This document shows, one piece after another, positions 21,961 to 34,203 of a stretch of 64,000 nt of DNA (position 1 is its first letter; every line of letters begins with the position of its first letter). The stretch is from NCBI GenBank assembly GCA_031310005.1, contig CM062380.1:1302001-1366000 (forward strand), written 5' to 3'. The stretch is from Dactylellina haptotyla. Taxonomy: Eukaryota; Ascomycota; Orbiliomycetes; Orbiliales; Orbiliaceae. The notes under the pieces are model-generated. The model did no database searches and was not told the DNA's origin. It saw only the letters and a program-made list of their open reading frames with translations. A program made the translations under genes and the position numbers.

Positions 21961-24591
21961 ATCTTTCTTTATTCCCTTTTCTTTCTTTCTTATCGGAACA
22001 ATATATCACCAGAATTTTAGAAGTCAAGCCCGGATGTTACGAGTGTAGGATGTATGGTAAATTCACGGCAATATATACAAGAAAGATAGCAAAACTGAAC
22101 GAAACAAAAGTGACCGGTTTCGGAGAGCTACGAAAGTCTTTATTTGAAATATAAAAGCCCGAAGCCCGAAACCCCGCAAATACGGGTCGAATCTTGATAC
22201 CTATAGCCTCGTTATTCTCCAAGTTGACAGCCTTCTAACATTGCATATTGCAAGTCCTAGTGCCAAGCACAGCTGAAGTGAACTTGAAAATAATCAGCCG
22301 TGCACACCGGTACACCACGCATGCGATTGGGACGATATCCATTTGGTGGCTGAACTAGCAGTGCGCGCGCCCGCACATACTCCGTTGAATCTAAATACGT
22401 CGGGTTAATATTAAGAGCCCTCTGCAATGTCTCCGGAAGGACCTTGAATTCCAGTCCAGATCTGCCCTACTAGAATGCATTGATGTAGGGCGAAAGACAA
22501 TCAAAGTCACTTGTAAGTTCCAGAAGTGAGCTTGTTCAAGAATATAGCTGACATTAGAGGATTTCTGAAGCCGACGCGCAAAAAAAACCATAGTCACAGA
22601 TTTCGGATACAGTTTCTCTTCGTCTACCATTAATTATATCTTTTATAGCGCCTTCGAGCGTCCTTTTCCACTGACGCTCAGATAGCCTAATGTTAAATAA
22701 CGCTGGAGATCTAGATCCGCGCGCGTTGTTGAGTCCAAACACAAAGCTACAACACAAAAGTTCGGGGGAAGTAACGGCCAAGCTAGTTCAAGGTCGAGAC
22801 TAACTGAACAAAGACACTGCTTCCATAAAAGGTATATCAATAAAGCAATTCTCCGAATCGGTGCTGCGGTGAGGCGCTACGAAGTTTGTTGTCTGACCAG
22901 CTGTCTAGTCCTAAGCAAAGTTTGAACTGGCTCTCTCCATATCCACACGCATGTGTAGACATGCGTCGAGAATAATAGCACACCGGCTGGGTTAGACGTA
23001 CTTGATTGATCGATCGATCTTATGCTCTTCGCACTCTGCCGATATAAATCATTTTATCAAATAAATATCTCGAGAAAGGAAGAAGCCGAATATCCGGTAT
23101 ATAAAAGACTAATCCTTTCGTCGCAGTTGCCGCCCACGGCCTGCGGCCAACTGCATGGGCTCGCTTCCAACACGCCGCCACTGGTAGTCAATCTGCAGCA
23201 TCCCTGTCTTAGAGTTTCCCAAAATAGGTTTTTCGCACACCATTTTCCTAGGCCTTAGGTCTCTCTTCATAGGACTTATCAGGGAGCACAGTCCTCGGAA
23301 CAACTTCAGAAAATACCCATATTGCTCGGTACATAGTAGCGCTGGGCAAAATGAGTGTGGCTTACATGGTCCTGTGCCGTACCCTTACTTGGGTACGAAT
23401 ATGGGCCTTGGCAAGATTGACAGTTCGGTTCGCACGAGGCGTACACGCTCCAGAGTCACCAACAAATAATTTTTTAGAATTGCACAAGAAAATCGCAAGA
23501 AAACCAAGGGCGACAGAATATCTTGTCAACAGTGAGATTTTGACTATTTCGGGTGGTTCTTGTGTTTCTTCGACCTACCCCTCTCAAGAATAACTCGTCA
23601 CACGGCCTTTGCAACATGTTGACATTCCTAACTCATATCTCTGAAGTTGGCTGTCGCACAATGGTCCGACGGCGAGCTCTCAACCCCCCAAACTAGAGCA
23701 TCATGTCATATTCAGAAGGAGAAAAAGGCGCATCCAGCAGAAGGACTACAGAACCCATGGTGCACCCTGGATAATACCCGTTCACCTTAAATTTCGTAAT
23801 TCCCAAGATTCTGGTAAAGGACGCTCTTTCAATGCCACCACCATGAAAATAATATTGTTTGTCGCTCTCATAACTCCAAGCTTTGATCTTGTCATTTAAG
23901 AGTGTTTCGAGAAGCTCTCGAGATCTCAGAGCGACCAACAAGAAGGAAGGCGCCGAATCCAACAGGCCCAATTAATAGACTCTAAGAGCCGGCACGAATA
24001 TCGTTCCCCACACTTTACCACCTGTGGGCATCGCTGTGGGCTTATGTGCAGAAAGTTCGCATTCCGTGCCAACACTCTATAAATAATAGTATATACTTCT
24101 ATTGCTTTTTTTTAGAGCTTTCTCTTTTTTGGTGCTGTCACGGCGTCGAACTTCCTTTATAGCCTCTTTTGTTCGTTTTTGCGGCTCGCATATACACGCA
24201 CGTTACTGGCACCCGAGGCTCTGCGGTCCTCTATTCCTTCTCTGGCCCACATTCCTTTTTCAAATCCCGGCTTTTTATATAATAAAACGTTTCTACCCAC
24301 CCTCGTTTCGTTTCCACGATTTTGCTTTCGAATATCCTTTTCTCTCGACGGCGTTTTCGTCTCTACAACCCTAGTGCTGGAATTTTTCTTCTCGAAGGCA
24401 TTCTAACACTCGGGAACCCTGGAATATTCCAACAACGACAACACCTTATAATGTTAGTATCCAACCAGCGCCAATTCTGATAATACGTATTTGCAGAAGC
24501 AGCTTAAATTGGATTTCGGCTTCAAATACCTATAAGAGTACTGAATTTCGCTAACAATACTCCCACCTAAATAGAATCTTCACTATCAACA
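21961..24591. other. Large intergenic region, no supported gene
   Basis: About 2.6 kb of mixed composition. The longest frame with some protein-like character (23971-23693, minus strand, 92 codons) has no ATG and could be a gene remnant. A short GATC/GATCGATC run occurs near 23001-23020. A pyrimidine-rich stretch at 24100-24400 precedes the secreted-protein gene. Confidence 0.4.
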
Positions 24592-25158
24592 ATGAAGCTG
24601 TCGTCGTTCCTTCCTTCTGCAGCGACGCTTGTCGTTGTTCTCCTCTCGACTTCGCCGCAGACTATTGCTACCCCGGTTCCCCATAATCAGAATACAGACT
24701 ACTATCCTAAATCCACGAACCTCGATCTCCTCACTATTGCCCACAAAGCCATCGACGAAGTCCAGTGTGCCGAAGACTGTCTGTTCAACAAGTATCCAAA
24801 GGAGAGCCCTTGTAAAGATGAGCATTGTAAGTTTTATTCTGCCATTCTTTACATCCAACTTAATATATCTACATATCTGGTAGGAATATAATGTCTAATA
24901 CTTTTTGTCATAATTTGAATAGGTCGTACCTCCTGCACCGCCTTCACAAATGCCTACTGGTCGCAACTTAACTCCTGCATAAAAACCGCTTGCTCGCCTA
25001 GATCCTCGGTTGCGAAGGCATATATTGCGAATATGAAGCTGGCGGTCGATCAACATTGCAACCTTATGGAGTTCTTGTTTCAAGCCTTCAGCTCGCCTAC
25101 CGTTTATGACAAATATAACCCGAAACCAAAGAAAAGCGAGTTCAGCGGTGGTTACTAA
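24592..25158 (+). CDS. Small secreted cysteine-rich protein, 156 aa
   Basis: Two exons, 24592-24826 and 24923-25158, joined in phase 1 across a 96-bp intron (GTAAGT to ATAG). A signal peptide is clear (AATLVVVLLSTSPQTIA, residues about 10-26). The mature part has eight cysteines: VQC, EDC, SPC, EHC, TSC, NSC, TAC and QHC. Eight cysteines recall CFEM or hydrophobin-sized proteins, but the spacing fits neither, and the C-terminus is Lys/Pro-rich. It may be an effector-like or wall-associated protein. I recognise no family. The leader is A/C-rich before the ATG, as in the other small secreted gene at 28605. Confidence 0.72.
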
Positions 25159-28100
25159 ACATGATCGAACTGAACCTTCTACCGATCACGAGTTTTTATA
25201 ATTTACAACACTGCTCGCCGAGTAGCCAAAGCCTTTAAAATTACTCTTTCGTCAACTAAAAGGTTTCCAAACGACACTAGTACTTTCGTTAAACCTCTCT
25301 TTTATACTTCTTTTAATACATTTTTCACAATATGGAAGACCCTTAGCCTACCAAGAAATTTCTTTCGGCTTATAGTTCTTCAAACCTATTTCATAATTGG
25401 CGTCTTCTTATTCACACTCCTTGCATTGCTCCGTGCATTACCAAATGTCTCGCTTCTACCCATTGTAAAAAGTTCGCATGGCAAAACATGTTTTGCAATT
25501 ATCTTCTGCTAGTTTACCACTCTTTTTGTTTTTATTAGACTTTGGTGGGAGCGAAAGAGCTCTTCTTGAACCCGCTTCGCTGCGGATGTCTGAGGAGGAG
25601 TGAAATGAGGTCGGAGTTACGGGCGAGTTTGTATATGCCGTATACGTTCGCTGGATTTTCAGTATAGAAAACCAAATAAATATAAAAAAACGAAGGCATT
25701 GCTATTATTTCCCACGTGGTATGGGAACGGATTATACAATTCCCGTACCGGGTGAAGGAAACGCATCCACTTGCCATCTTCAAATGAGTGCTCCCGTGTC
25801 GTGTCCATAAAATATATAGCGATCCAGGATCTGGAACCACAAGGCTGATATAAACTCTCCGCAACTGCGGGAACTGAAATAGTTATCGAAAAGGACAAAT
25901 TTCAAGGAGTTAGGAGTGACCTGCGCCATATATATACTCTAGGCCACAGTTGAATTAAACGTGGCGCAAATCTACGAAGCAATGCGGCACTATTTCATCA
26001 TAAATGCAAGACAATGCTCCGTTGGCAAAATACTCCGTTCGCTGACGTATCTTTCGGCGCCCACGAGGGCGGCCGTTGGCTTCTAGAAAACCCCGATGAC
26101 AGCAATAAACAAACACTTTGTCTTAGTGCCATATTTAAATACTCGGACGCCTTTCCGAAGCACTGCGGAACTTCTCTTTTGAATATGAACGCCACCGATC
26201 ACGTCGCTTCCAGGTGTTCGCTAAAACCCTAAAATTCTAGCCTACTTGTCTTCCCCTTACAGCGGATAGATGAGCATGGACTCCTCGGTAGAGAAACATT
26301 GGCTAATGTCATACCGCAGGCTCTTTGTAAATTCCTAAGGATAGAGTTCGAGAAAGCAAAATAAAAACCCTCTATTATAATGGTATCGCAGTGTTTTTTT
26401 TCTCTTTGAGTTCCGTGATGCTTCCCTGGAACCTCTCAAATGTAACTTGCCCTGGCGTTGTGTTTCTGCACAACATTCCCGGACGCGATGTTTTGAAATA
26501 CGGTTTCCGACATTTACAATATAAAATATAGTTGCCCCTTCGAAACCGATCTTAAAATTCAATCGCATTCGTCGGGACTAGCTTCAAACGTTTCCCAATT
26601 TTTACGCTCGGCGCTGAGCACGTGAGGTCGAATTTCCACCTTGGCAAAGAAATTTGGTGGATGCTTTTCTCGGTTCATCGCTTCCATAAGTTGCCGTTGG
26701 ATCGTGTCTGCACGATGGTAATTTGACAGCTTCGCAACAAATGACAAAATAATATGACCCCACGCCCCGCCCCTTTATTCCGCATCTGTGTTATACTTCG
26801 TTTCCAATTACCCTTATCAACTCAAAAAAGAAGCTTTCGTTTGTTTTGTCTGTGGAGAACCTGTGATCAGAAGCGGCCGAAACCAAAGAATGAGCGAAAT
26901 GAGGCCCTCTTTGACATGGATTCCTTGTGGATGAAGACGCGGGAAGCAGCACATAAGCCGAAACACAGAAGAGGGCCCATGCATTACTTGTCCCCCATAT
27001 GAATTTCCCCTCATTGATTGTTTATCGTGGCGATTTCGTCACCCAAGCGAAAAGAGACAAAAGGGTCGCCTTTGCGCTTGGTCGCAAATTGGATGTTCAA
27101 TCAAGTTAGTGACGTTCATGAGTTCGTGAAGTGCCCAGCTGCCTGGCGGTCGATCGCAATTATTCCTGCACGTGCGCGCGCTTTCTTCAGGGAACTTTCT
27201 TCTCTTTTCAAAAACAAAATCTTCCGAGATCTGTTTCTTTCGGATGAGTGTTTGGCAATCTGGAAAATAAGTAAATTCAATCTAGAAGAAAGCGCTCGTG
27301 TGCACTGGCGTGTGCGGCCGTATCACCGTGCCAATGTTTTTTGCCGTGTTGTATCGAATTGAGCCCGTTAAAGGGGTTCGCCGTATCGTTAATATATCCT
27401 GAACACAGGCTGGTTAACGCGGTTCCCCACCACCACAAAGAAAGAAGAAAAAGGGCAATGTCGTTCCGGAATACTCTCATGAGAAATTTACAAAGGGCCC
27501 GTTTTTTAAAATTCGAATGATGTCCTCTTTCGCCGCACCCAAGTCCAGCTGACCGGTTTCAACGGTCGACGTTTTCAATGCCACCGACTCGCAAGCTGGT
27601 TGTCTTACAGCAAATTGCCAAGTCCAATCGTTCACGGCCGTTAATATGCCACTGGTTGATCAAGCGCGATTGCAGATGAACTATTTTTTGAGACCGTACA
27701 TGGCAGGTTGGACCAATTGCATGCATCCGCCGTCATCTGGCACAAACACAATGGCCTGAATCGGTGGCCAACCAGACAAACCCGCCGACCTGTCAGCTTA
27801 GCTCATCAGGCCCAGGAACGAGTTAACAAATCTGCGGAACACCCATGACACAAGTGCCCTCCTCAACCCGGCAGGTTCTTGTCCTTCTGTGCGTTTGGGG
27901 GTGGTGCTCCGGCCAAGGTCAAATTTTAATTTCCCATTTGCCTATCCCCTATCCAGCCAATCAAGGCCAAATATCTCACCGCGATCCCTGCAATCTTGGT
28001 GCGCCAGAAAGAGTAGCTCATGCGACGGGCTTGCCCATGCACAGGCAAAGAAAACCAATGTCTTGAATTCTTCGTCTTGCGAACGAGAAATCGCTTATCC

Positions 28101-28604
28101 ACCAGGAATTCTGGGAAGCCAGACAGAGAGGAAAGCAGATACTCCACCGAAATTAACCTCGCACTAGCGCCATGCAAATCAGAAAGGCCCACAATCTTTG
28201 ATGGTTGCCACTGAAACACTGGCAGGTAAAGATGAGATGAAAGGGTCCCTAGTTGCCCACGGTTGCTTGTGTGCTTTTTCTCCCTTCCCTTTCGCCTGCG
28301 TGGTGTTTTCTGGTGAGTGGTCAGTATAAGTGTCGTCGGTTCCCCTGTACCCTCTTTGCTAGTATTTTCTTTTACCCTCTACCGTCTTATCCTTTCTCCC
28401 ACTCCGTCCTTTCAGGCGCATATCCATCACAACGAAAGATTAACGTCTAGCACGTTTTCTTAACCCACGCTCGTTAATACATCGAACTTCAGTCACTCGT
28501 TCATACCCAACAAAGTAAAAGAAGAGATCCATTAGTCGGTCCTCGAAAAATTAATACTCCATCCAACATATCCAACAGCGATATCAAACACAAAATAACT
28601 CAAA
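25159..28604. other. Long intergenic region, no supported gene
   Basis: About 3.4 kb. Many short frames on both strands, none with a domain, and the longer minus-strand ones (for example 25659-25898) have no ATG. No transposon ends, RNA genes or repeat arrays were recognised. Pyrimidine-rich near 28260-28420, immediately upstream of the next gene. Confidence 0.45.
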
Positions 28605-28913
28605 ATGAAGTACACACTATTCACCACTCTCTTCCTCTCCACCCTCGCTCTCGCCACACCGGCGCCTCCAGCGGATGACAAGCTCATCCGCGTGGTCATC
28701 CACTACGTCGATGCTCCGGACTGCGACGTCCAATGCGGTGCCAACACTACCTCGCTATTCACATCGACAACTGCTGAGCCAATTACAACTTACACATCGA
28801 CGTCTACAAAATACGTCATTGTGACTCTGCAGACTGGGTACGGTTCCACCGAGACTTTGGGATATGAAACTGCCACCACAATGCCAACCGATGCGCCGAA
28901 GCCAACCTATTAG
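28605..28913 (+). CDS. Small secreted Thr-rich protein, 102 aa
   Basis: The ATG lies in good context (CAAAATGA). A signal peptide is evident (YTLFTTLFLSTLALATPAP, cleavage near residue 18). The mature part has two cysteines close together (DCDVQC) and a Thr/Ser-rich C-terminal half (TSTTAEPITTYTSTSTKY), likely O-glycosylated. No GPI signal or known domain is seen. It is a candidate secreted or wall protein. A run of A and T follows the stop. Confidence 0.68.
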   Translation: MKYTLFTTLFLSTLALATPAPPADDKLIRVVIHYVDAPDCDVQCGANTTSLFTSTTAEPITTYTSTSTKYVIVTLQTGYGSTETLGYETATTMPTDAPKPTY

Positions 28914-30130
28914 TTTAATAAAAAACTAAATAAATTCAGTTGAAGGAAACAAGTGAAGAAGGTCTCGAAAGACACTTTCTCATTGTGGATCATTTCTTAG
29001 GAGGATACTTCTTTTGTGCGATTTTTTGTTTTATTTTATTTTAGCGCAAAACACGACTGTCGAGCGCATCTGTTTTTTGGAGTTGGAAGTTGGAGATATT
29101 TTTTGGCACCTTCATTTCTTTTGGAACCTTTCATGTTCGACAACCTTTACTTTTTTTTGGAAGAAACCCTTTTTGGACACGGGATCTTTTTTTCTCCCAC
29201 GCCCATGGATTGGAAAATTTGGGAAACACTCACACTCTCCTCGACTACTATCTCATCTACATATCCCTCTCTCCATCTCTCCCTCTCTATATTAGCTCTC
29301 ACTCTATCTCTCACGCAAACATAATATCATGTCATTATTAGCCAACTTAGCCGGGAACAGATTTCCATTCAATACCCTCCAGTTATGACAATGAAACACC
29401 TCTTCCTTCGATCAATAATTGATAAACTTCCATTCTCTCGTCTGCCATACGATACGTCTCGTTGATCGGACTACCGAAAGTGCAGTGCGAATACTATATT
29501 TTAACCCTTTGAAACCTACCACAGTTTCCAATATCTACGCTCGCGGATTCCAGCCGAGCAACTTTTCTCAACCATTCTTGTACCCCTGGTCCGACATTTT
29601 TACTTCGTTATTCTATCTTCTCGTTTCCTCAGCTTTCGATGTATGTACTTTGATTGCGAGGAAGCTCTGTATTATTACCTTCTTTCGAGTTTAACGTGTA
29701 CATGTATTATTTTACGAAAACGTACCAAAAAATGGCGTACTTCTTAATTTTTGCACAAAAAGGACAATCAACAGGTACCCGGTGATCGTGAAGTTTATAC
29801 CTACATGTACACTACTTTTAAATTTACCTTCTTTTCCCAAATCCGAAAGCATATGGCGACGTGATCATTGAAATCCTTTGCGAGGAATTCGTGGCGAGGT
29901 AACTATCGATTACGACGACTCACTTCGCCCTCTCAATTTGTAATTTCCACTATCTCGGTGACGTAACAATTCATTTCGATTATGAGTTTCTATCTTATCG
30001 AACTGATGCGCTTTGGCTCGATAACACCAAAAGAAAAAAGAAGGTTATTTCCACATTTAGAATAGAGAATTTCAGGTCGCCGAAAATGGTATCATGGCAA
30101 CCTTGCGGATATACAGAAGCCAGGCGTCTC
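28914..30130. other. Convergent intergenic region
   Basis: T-rich stretch with runs of T near 29140-29200, and CTCTC-type pyrimidine repeats at 29260-29310. No supported gene. Confidence 0.45.
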
Positions 30131-31248
30131 TTAAGCAACCACGGCACTGATCTTATATTCAACGAGAACTTCGCCCTCCTTGACGTGGAACCTGCCGACG
30201 GCGACGAATACCTCGTTTTCAAGTTGCTTGTACTTCTCAGAACCGGCTTGAATGAATTTGTGGGTCACTGTTCGTAAATGTCAGCGAGATATGTAAATGT
30301 CAAAGATTTAACTTTTATATTTCCGTTCGTACCAGCTTTCCAATCCGTGACCAATCCAGGACTAGCAGTTTCTCCAAAGATGCTTGCGATATCTTTATCC
30401 ATGTGGATAAGACCAAGGTAAGAGAAGTTAAGGAGCTATCACATAGAAGAAGCTTGGGTTAGAACGAACGAATAGTAAATCTCATGAGAATAAGGGACAG
30501 CGTACGTCATCATCGTCGGTCTTGAAAACACTCCTCACGTCAAGACGCTGGATTTCTCCACTGGGGTCGCCGTGGATCCAATCAGCGCCAGAGATGAGCG
30601 TAGCGTTGACCTTGACTGGGTAGTCGGGATGAGATTCGAGAGTGCCAGAATTGATGTTCTATTAGGATTCCCATAAACAACAATTAGAGAACCATATTCT
30701 TTAAGTCTCTCAATCCGATCTTACTTACCACCCAGACCAGTTTTGGACCGCTGCTGAGGCCGCCTGGCGTTCATTAGTATCTGGTTAGCAGTCTGATATG
30801 TGTTGCGTTGCATTCCCATGCTTGAATATAAAACTCTCGCGAATGGTTTCGGATCTCGATTCCAGAGAGTCAAGGATTTGCTGGGCGAGTTTCATACCGA
30901 TTGGCTTGCCGGGGTCGATGCTGAGCTGCCGGCGGACGAAAGAATGTTAGCGAATACCATTTCTTCCCACAAGCTTGATTTCTCGAAAACAGAGCTCTTC
31001 GGCGACAATAGCGCCATGGCGGAGCGAAGAGCTTTTGACGTCCATCTTGCCCCGCGATTCGGATCCGAACCCGGACCAATGCGGGGCCAAATTCACATCA
31101 TAACGAGATGTTTTTTGATAGCGATTCGGAATAACGTTAAAAAAAATAAAAAAAAAGAACTATATAAACAATAGCTATAGGAATGTTTAATTTAACATAC
31201 CATCAACGAGAAGGCGGGTTTGAGCTTTGGGAATGCTGCGTCGGACAT
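30131..31248 (-). CDS. DUF3237-domain protein, six exons, 167 aa
   Basis: Exons at 31248-31201, 30925-30898, 30763-30729, 30658-30506, 30435-30333 and 30267-30131 all join in phase and give 167 residues. Motifs in order: FPKLKPAFSLM, SIDPGKPIGGG, LVWVNINSGTLESHPDYP, ISGADWI, RLDVRSVFKTDDDD, GLIHMDK, then KYKQLENEVFVAVGRF and VEYKISAVVA at the end. These match the beta-barrel DUF3237 family in fungi, whose biochemical role is not established. Exons 2 and 3 are tiny (28 and 35 nt), and intron 1 is 275 bp, long for this window. Intron 1 contains open frames of no recognised character. The order of motifs and all five phase joins make the model convincing despite the small exons. Confidence 0.8.
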
Positions 31249-32213
31249 GGTGAGCGATAAATTCAATGAGCGGAATATGATACTAGGGCGGGTGTAAATA
31301 GAAGGAGATGTCTGATGATTAACGGTAAATGCAATGTCAAGTTTAGAGTGGAGAAGAAGCAGCGGGTGAAGGGAAGCTTTCACGGTGGGGAATCCGGCCG
31401 GAACTAAATAGGCCGTGCTCGTTGTACAATTGTGTCCCCGGGTTGGATCTGTGGAACCTTGTATCCAACACATGCGTCTTTCACGTAGATCTGGTTCTCG
31501 TAATCGTATTCAGATCAAGAGACCGGGATGTATGAGTATCACGCATCGATTCGGGAAACTTAACTAGGGTTACTTACCTTGATTTTGCTGCGGTGGCCTT
31601 GTTTGCCGCTCTTCAAGGTGCACTTGTAGATCTTTGCTTTGTAATAATCTCTACTTTTTGACGTTTTTTGACGTAAAAGCCAAGATAACTTATGATAATG
31701 GTAGCAAGATGATGGTGCTATAGGTGCACTCTGTGGCTTTGAAGCGCCATTGTTGCATTTAAAAGATACCTTGTGTAACCACGATTGAATTCCGCGTCTT
31801 GCCTAGTCGCCAAAAAGGAACTGCAAGGTTAGCGTTAAGTGACACAAAGCGTAAATTTTACGCAAGGCAACTCTTCAAACAGCCAATCGGCAATATTTAT
31901 CTTGTTGGATATTAATAAACGTAATTAGCTACTACTCAAGAAAGTCAGCGAGACTACCTATATGTGCTGCTTTGAGCTTTAGTTGGTGAGAAGAGCAATG
32001 CGTTTGATTTGAAAATCGAGATAATTCTTGTATTATACTACTGACTTTATACAAAATATCTGGGCCACGTGCAGATGCTCGAGATGAATCACTAACATTA
32101 ACACGAGATGGCCCAAGATGAAAGGCGCACTTAAGCCTGCGTATCTTGCAATTCTTTATTCTGTAATTTTAGCTCCCGTGTCTGATATCTTGCTCCTTTG
32201 TAAATTTCGAGCG
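31249..32213. other. Intergenic region
   Basis: Upstream of the DUF3237 gene and downstream of the first F-box gene. No supported gene. A frame at 31192-31473 merely overlaps the DUF3237 5' end. Confidence 0.5.
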
Positions 32214-33161
32214 TCAGCTTGCGGGGAGGGGACTGGGAGATGCCCGAGCTGCGAGCGCTGCCATCCTGCGCGTCTTGCTATCTTTGCTTCTCCACACGTT
32301 AAACATACTGTCTTCTTCTTTGGTAGGTTCCCAATAAAACCGCCTTGTCAAAGGCGAGTATCCATACTGCCCTACTCCGAGCAGCCATTGTTGCGAATCC
32401 TTTTGTTTATTTGCACGCTGGAACCCAACAATACACTCTGAAAGTTCAGTTGTTGAAACTCCAGATTCCTCTGCCTTCGACTGGACTGTTGCTAGGAGCT
32501 CTGTCGTTAGCTGTCGTACTGATTTGGTTCCTGGTCCTTCCATCTCTATAGTCCACTTGTTGGTGAACACTTCTACATCCATCTGCTGGTCGGGAACGTA
32601 TGCGTAAAAATGAATCTGAGTTCTAATAGGCGTCGAAAGCGGAGGAGACTTCGGACCAGGCCAATAGAAAGGCTCGTCTAAAAATTTTGAAGTTGTGATA
32701 TCCGCTACGCGGAACCTGAAGAAGTTGTTGCCGGCATGCCACAATATCAGAATTCCTTCGTCGGTCTCCTCTTCTCCGTCAACTTCATCGTCATATTCAA
32801 CGAAGCTAGTGTTTTCGGCTACTGTAAAACCAGTTGACTTGATATATCCCCTATCAAATGCATCCTTTTTAAGCTCGTCATGATCTCGAACCCAGAGGTA
32901 CCGTTCAATAACTCCAGCTCTTGCTGAACAAAACAGGCCTCCGAAAGTAGTATCGACCGGGCCGCCGCAGTCTAAAAGTCTATGATAGCGATCTCCGGTT
33001 TCCGAGTGGAGGGTGTACCTAGTTTTTTTAAAAATGATGTCGAACAGCAAGATGTTCGCAAGCGCTTGGCAAGTTTGCGTAACACAGGCGTGGTCCTCAA
33101 AGGAGAGATATGAGAGTATCTCGATTTGTAGTTCTCTAGGAACTGTTAGAAGCGTTGCCAT
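32214..33161 (-). CDS. F-box protein (cluster member 1), 315 aa
   Basis: Intronless; ATG at 33161. The N-terminal F-box (residues about 5-45) reads VPRELQIEILSYLSFEDHAC, followed by VTQTCQALANILL, the pattern that contacts Skp1. F-box proteins deliver substrates to SCF ubiquitin ligases. The rest is a family-specific region with a conserved FLDEPFYWP segment, shared by the cluster copies at 36644, 37868 and 39008, and no LRR or WD repeats. An acidic patch (EYDDEVDGEEETDEG) lies mid-protein and the C-terminus is basic. Targets are unknown. It is a likely tandem-duplication paralogue of its neighbours. Confidence 0.83.
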   Translation of the reverse strand: MATLLTVPRELQIEILSYLSFEDHACVTQTCQALANILLFDIIFKKTRYTLHSETGDRYHRLLDCGGPVDTTFGGLFCSARAGVIERYLWVRDHDELKKDAFDRGYIKSTGFTVAENTSFVEYDDEVDGEEETDEGILILWHAGNNFFRFRVADITTSKFLDEPFYWPGPKSPPLSTPIRTQIHFYAYVPDQQMDVEVFTNKWTIEMEGPGTKSVRQLTTELLATVQSKAEESGVSTTELSECIVGFQRANKQKDSQQWLLGVGQYGYSPLTRRFYWEPTKEEDSMFNVWRSKDSKTRRMAALAARASPSPLPAS

Positions 33162-34203
33162 TGATCTATTAAGTTTTACCCAACTTGAAGGCTCTATCTT
33201 CTAGCTTTCGCCTGCTACAGCTTTGGCTGTGTTCGAAAAGGGATACCGGTGCTGGAGCGTTCTATAAGTTTATATATTTCTCCAAAGAGGACGCGTCCAC
33301 CCACGTATGCAATAGGTAGGGGTGGATTACCAATATGCCCCACAACACATAAGAAAGGTTTATTTGCATCACAAATTCGCTGTAGGTCTAACTATGCGCA
33401 TATAGCTACATGTGTTCCTCAGGTTTCGGATTCCTTCAGTTGTCCTTGAATCTCAGGTGTCTCCTTTGTGCTAATGCTAGGGGAGGGGGTTACGTAATCA
33501 TCAAACTCATCCGAGCTTGTGCATAATCACGTTGCGTGTTTGCAAATGGGATACACGTTTATATCTAACCAATGAAAGGTGCTTAGTTTAAAAAACGTTT
33601 ACTTGCTTTCTTACCAGATCAAATTCACTTACGAGTGCACACCGGGGTAAAGTATCGTTGTGCGGGGTCTAATTTGGCGTAAATCGTGGCGTTCCCATGT
33701 GTATTTCAGGAAACGCGTTGCCGAGATTGGAGGTTGCATTGATTGCTCAAGTAGCAGCTAGGTACAAGACTGAAGGAGCAGATTGCTCTTAGTAGACCGA
33801 TGCTTCGAGCTTCTCGCCTAGTCCTGACTGGATCTTAATTTAGTTCTGCCATACACCCCCAGTTAACCCGTTTTACCTACTTACCCGCCTACATTAGCAC
33901 TAGTTGGGCTAATCGGTTTGGTTCAATTGCAAACTGCAGTGGTGCATATTTGTGTTCAGCTGGAAGACCAAATGATGAGAGCGAGAAAGTCGAGGTAGCC
34001 AACAAGCTCTTAACTCCTGAGCAGCGATTGAAAATATATTGATACCTTAGTCATAACTTCACATTTACGTTAAGTCCTGAAGCTCTTCTTAGTGAACGCA
34101 GGCTTTTCCTTGGACAGCGTTGCAGGTTCAGTTCCCAAGAAGCGCATTCCTACATATATTCGCCTGGTTGTTAGACTAGGAATTTGTGCGAGAAATATAC
34201 CTG
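33162..34203. other. Intergenic region
   Basis: Divergent upstream regions. Short frames only; no supported gene. The annotated kinase-like start is the first ATG of its frame, so an upstream exon in this stretch remains possible. Confidence 0.45.

Noticed and set aside
23693-23971. 92-codon minus-strand frame with protein-like composition
   Set aside because: No ATG in frame, no recognised domain and stops just upstream; at best a gene remnant.
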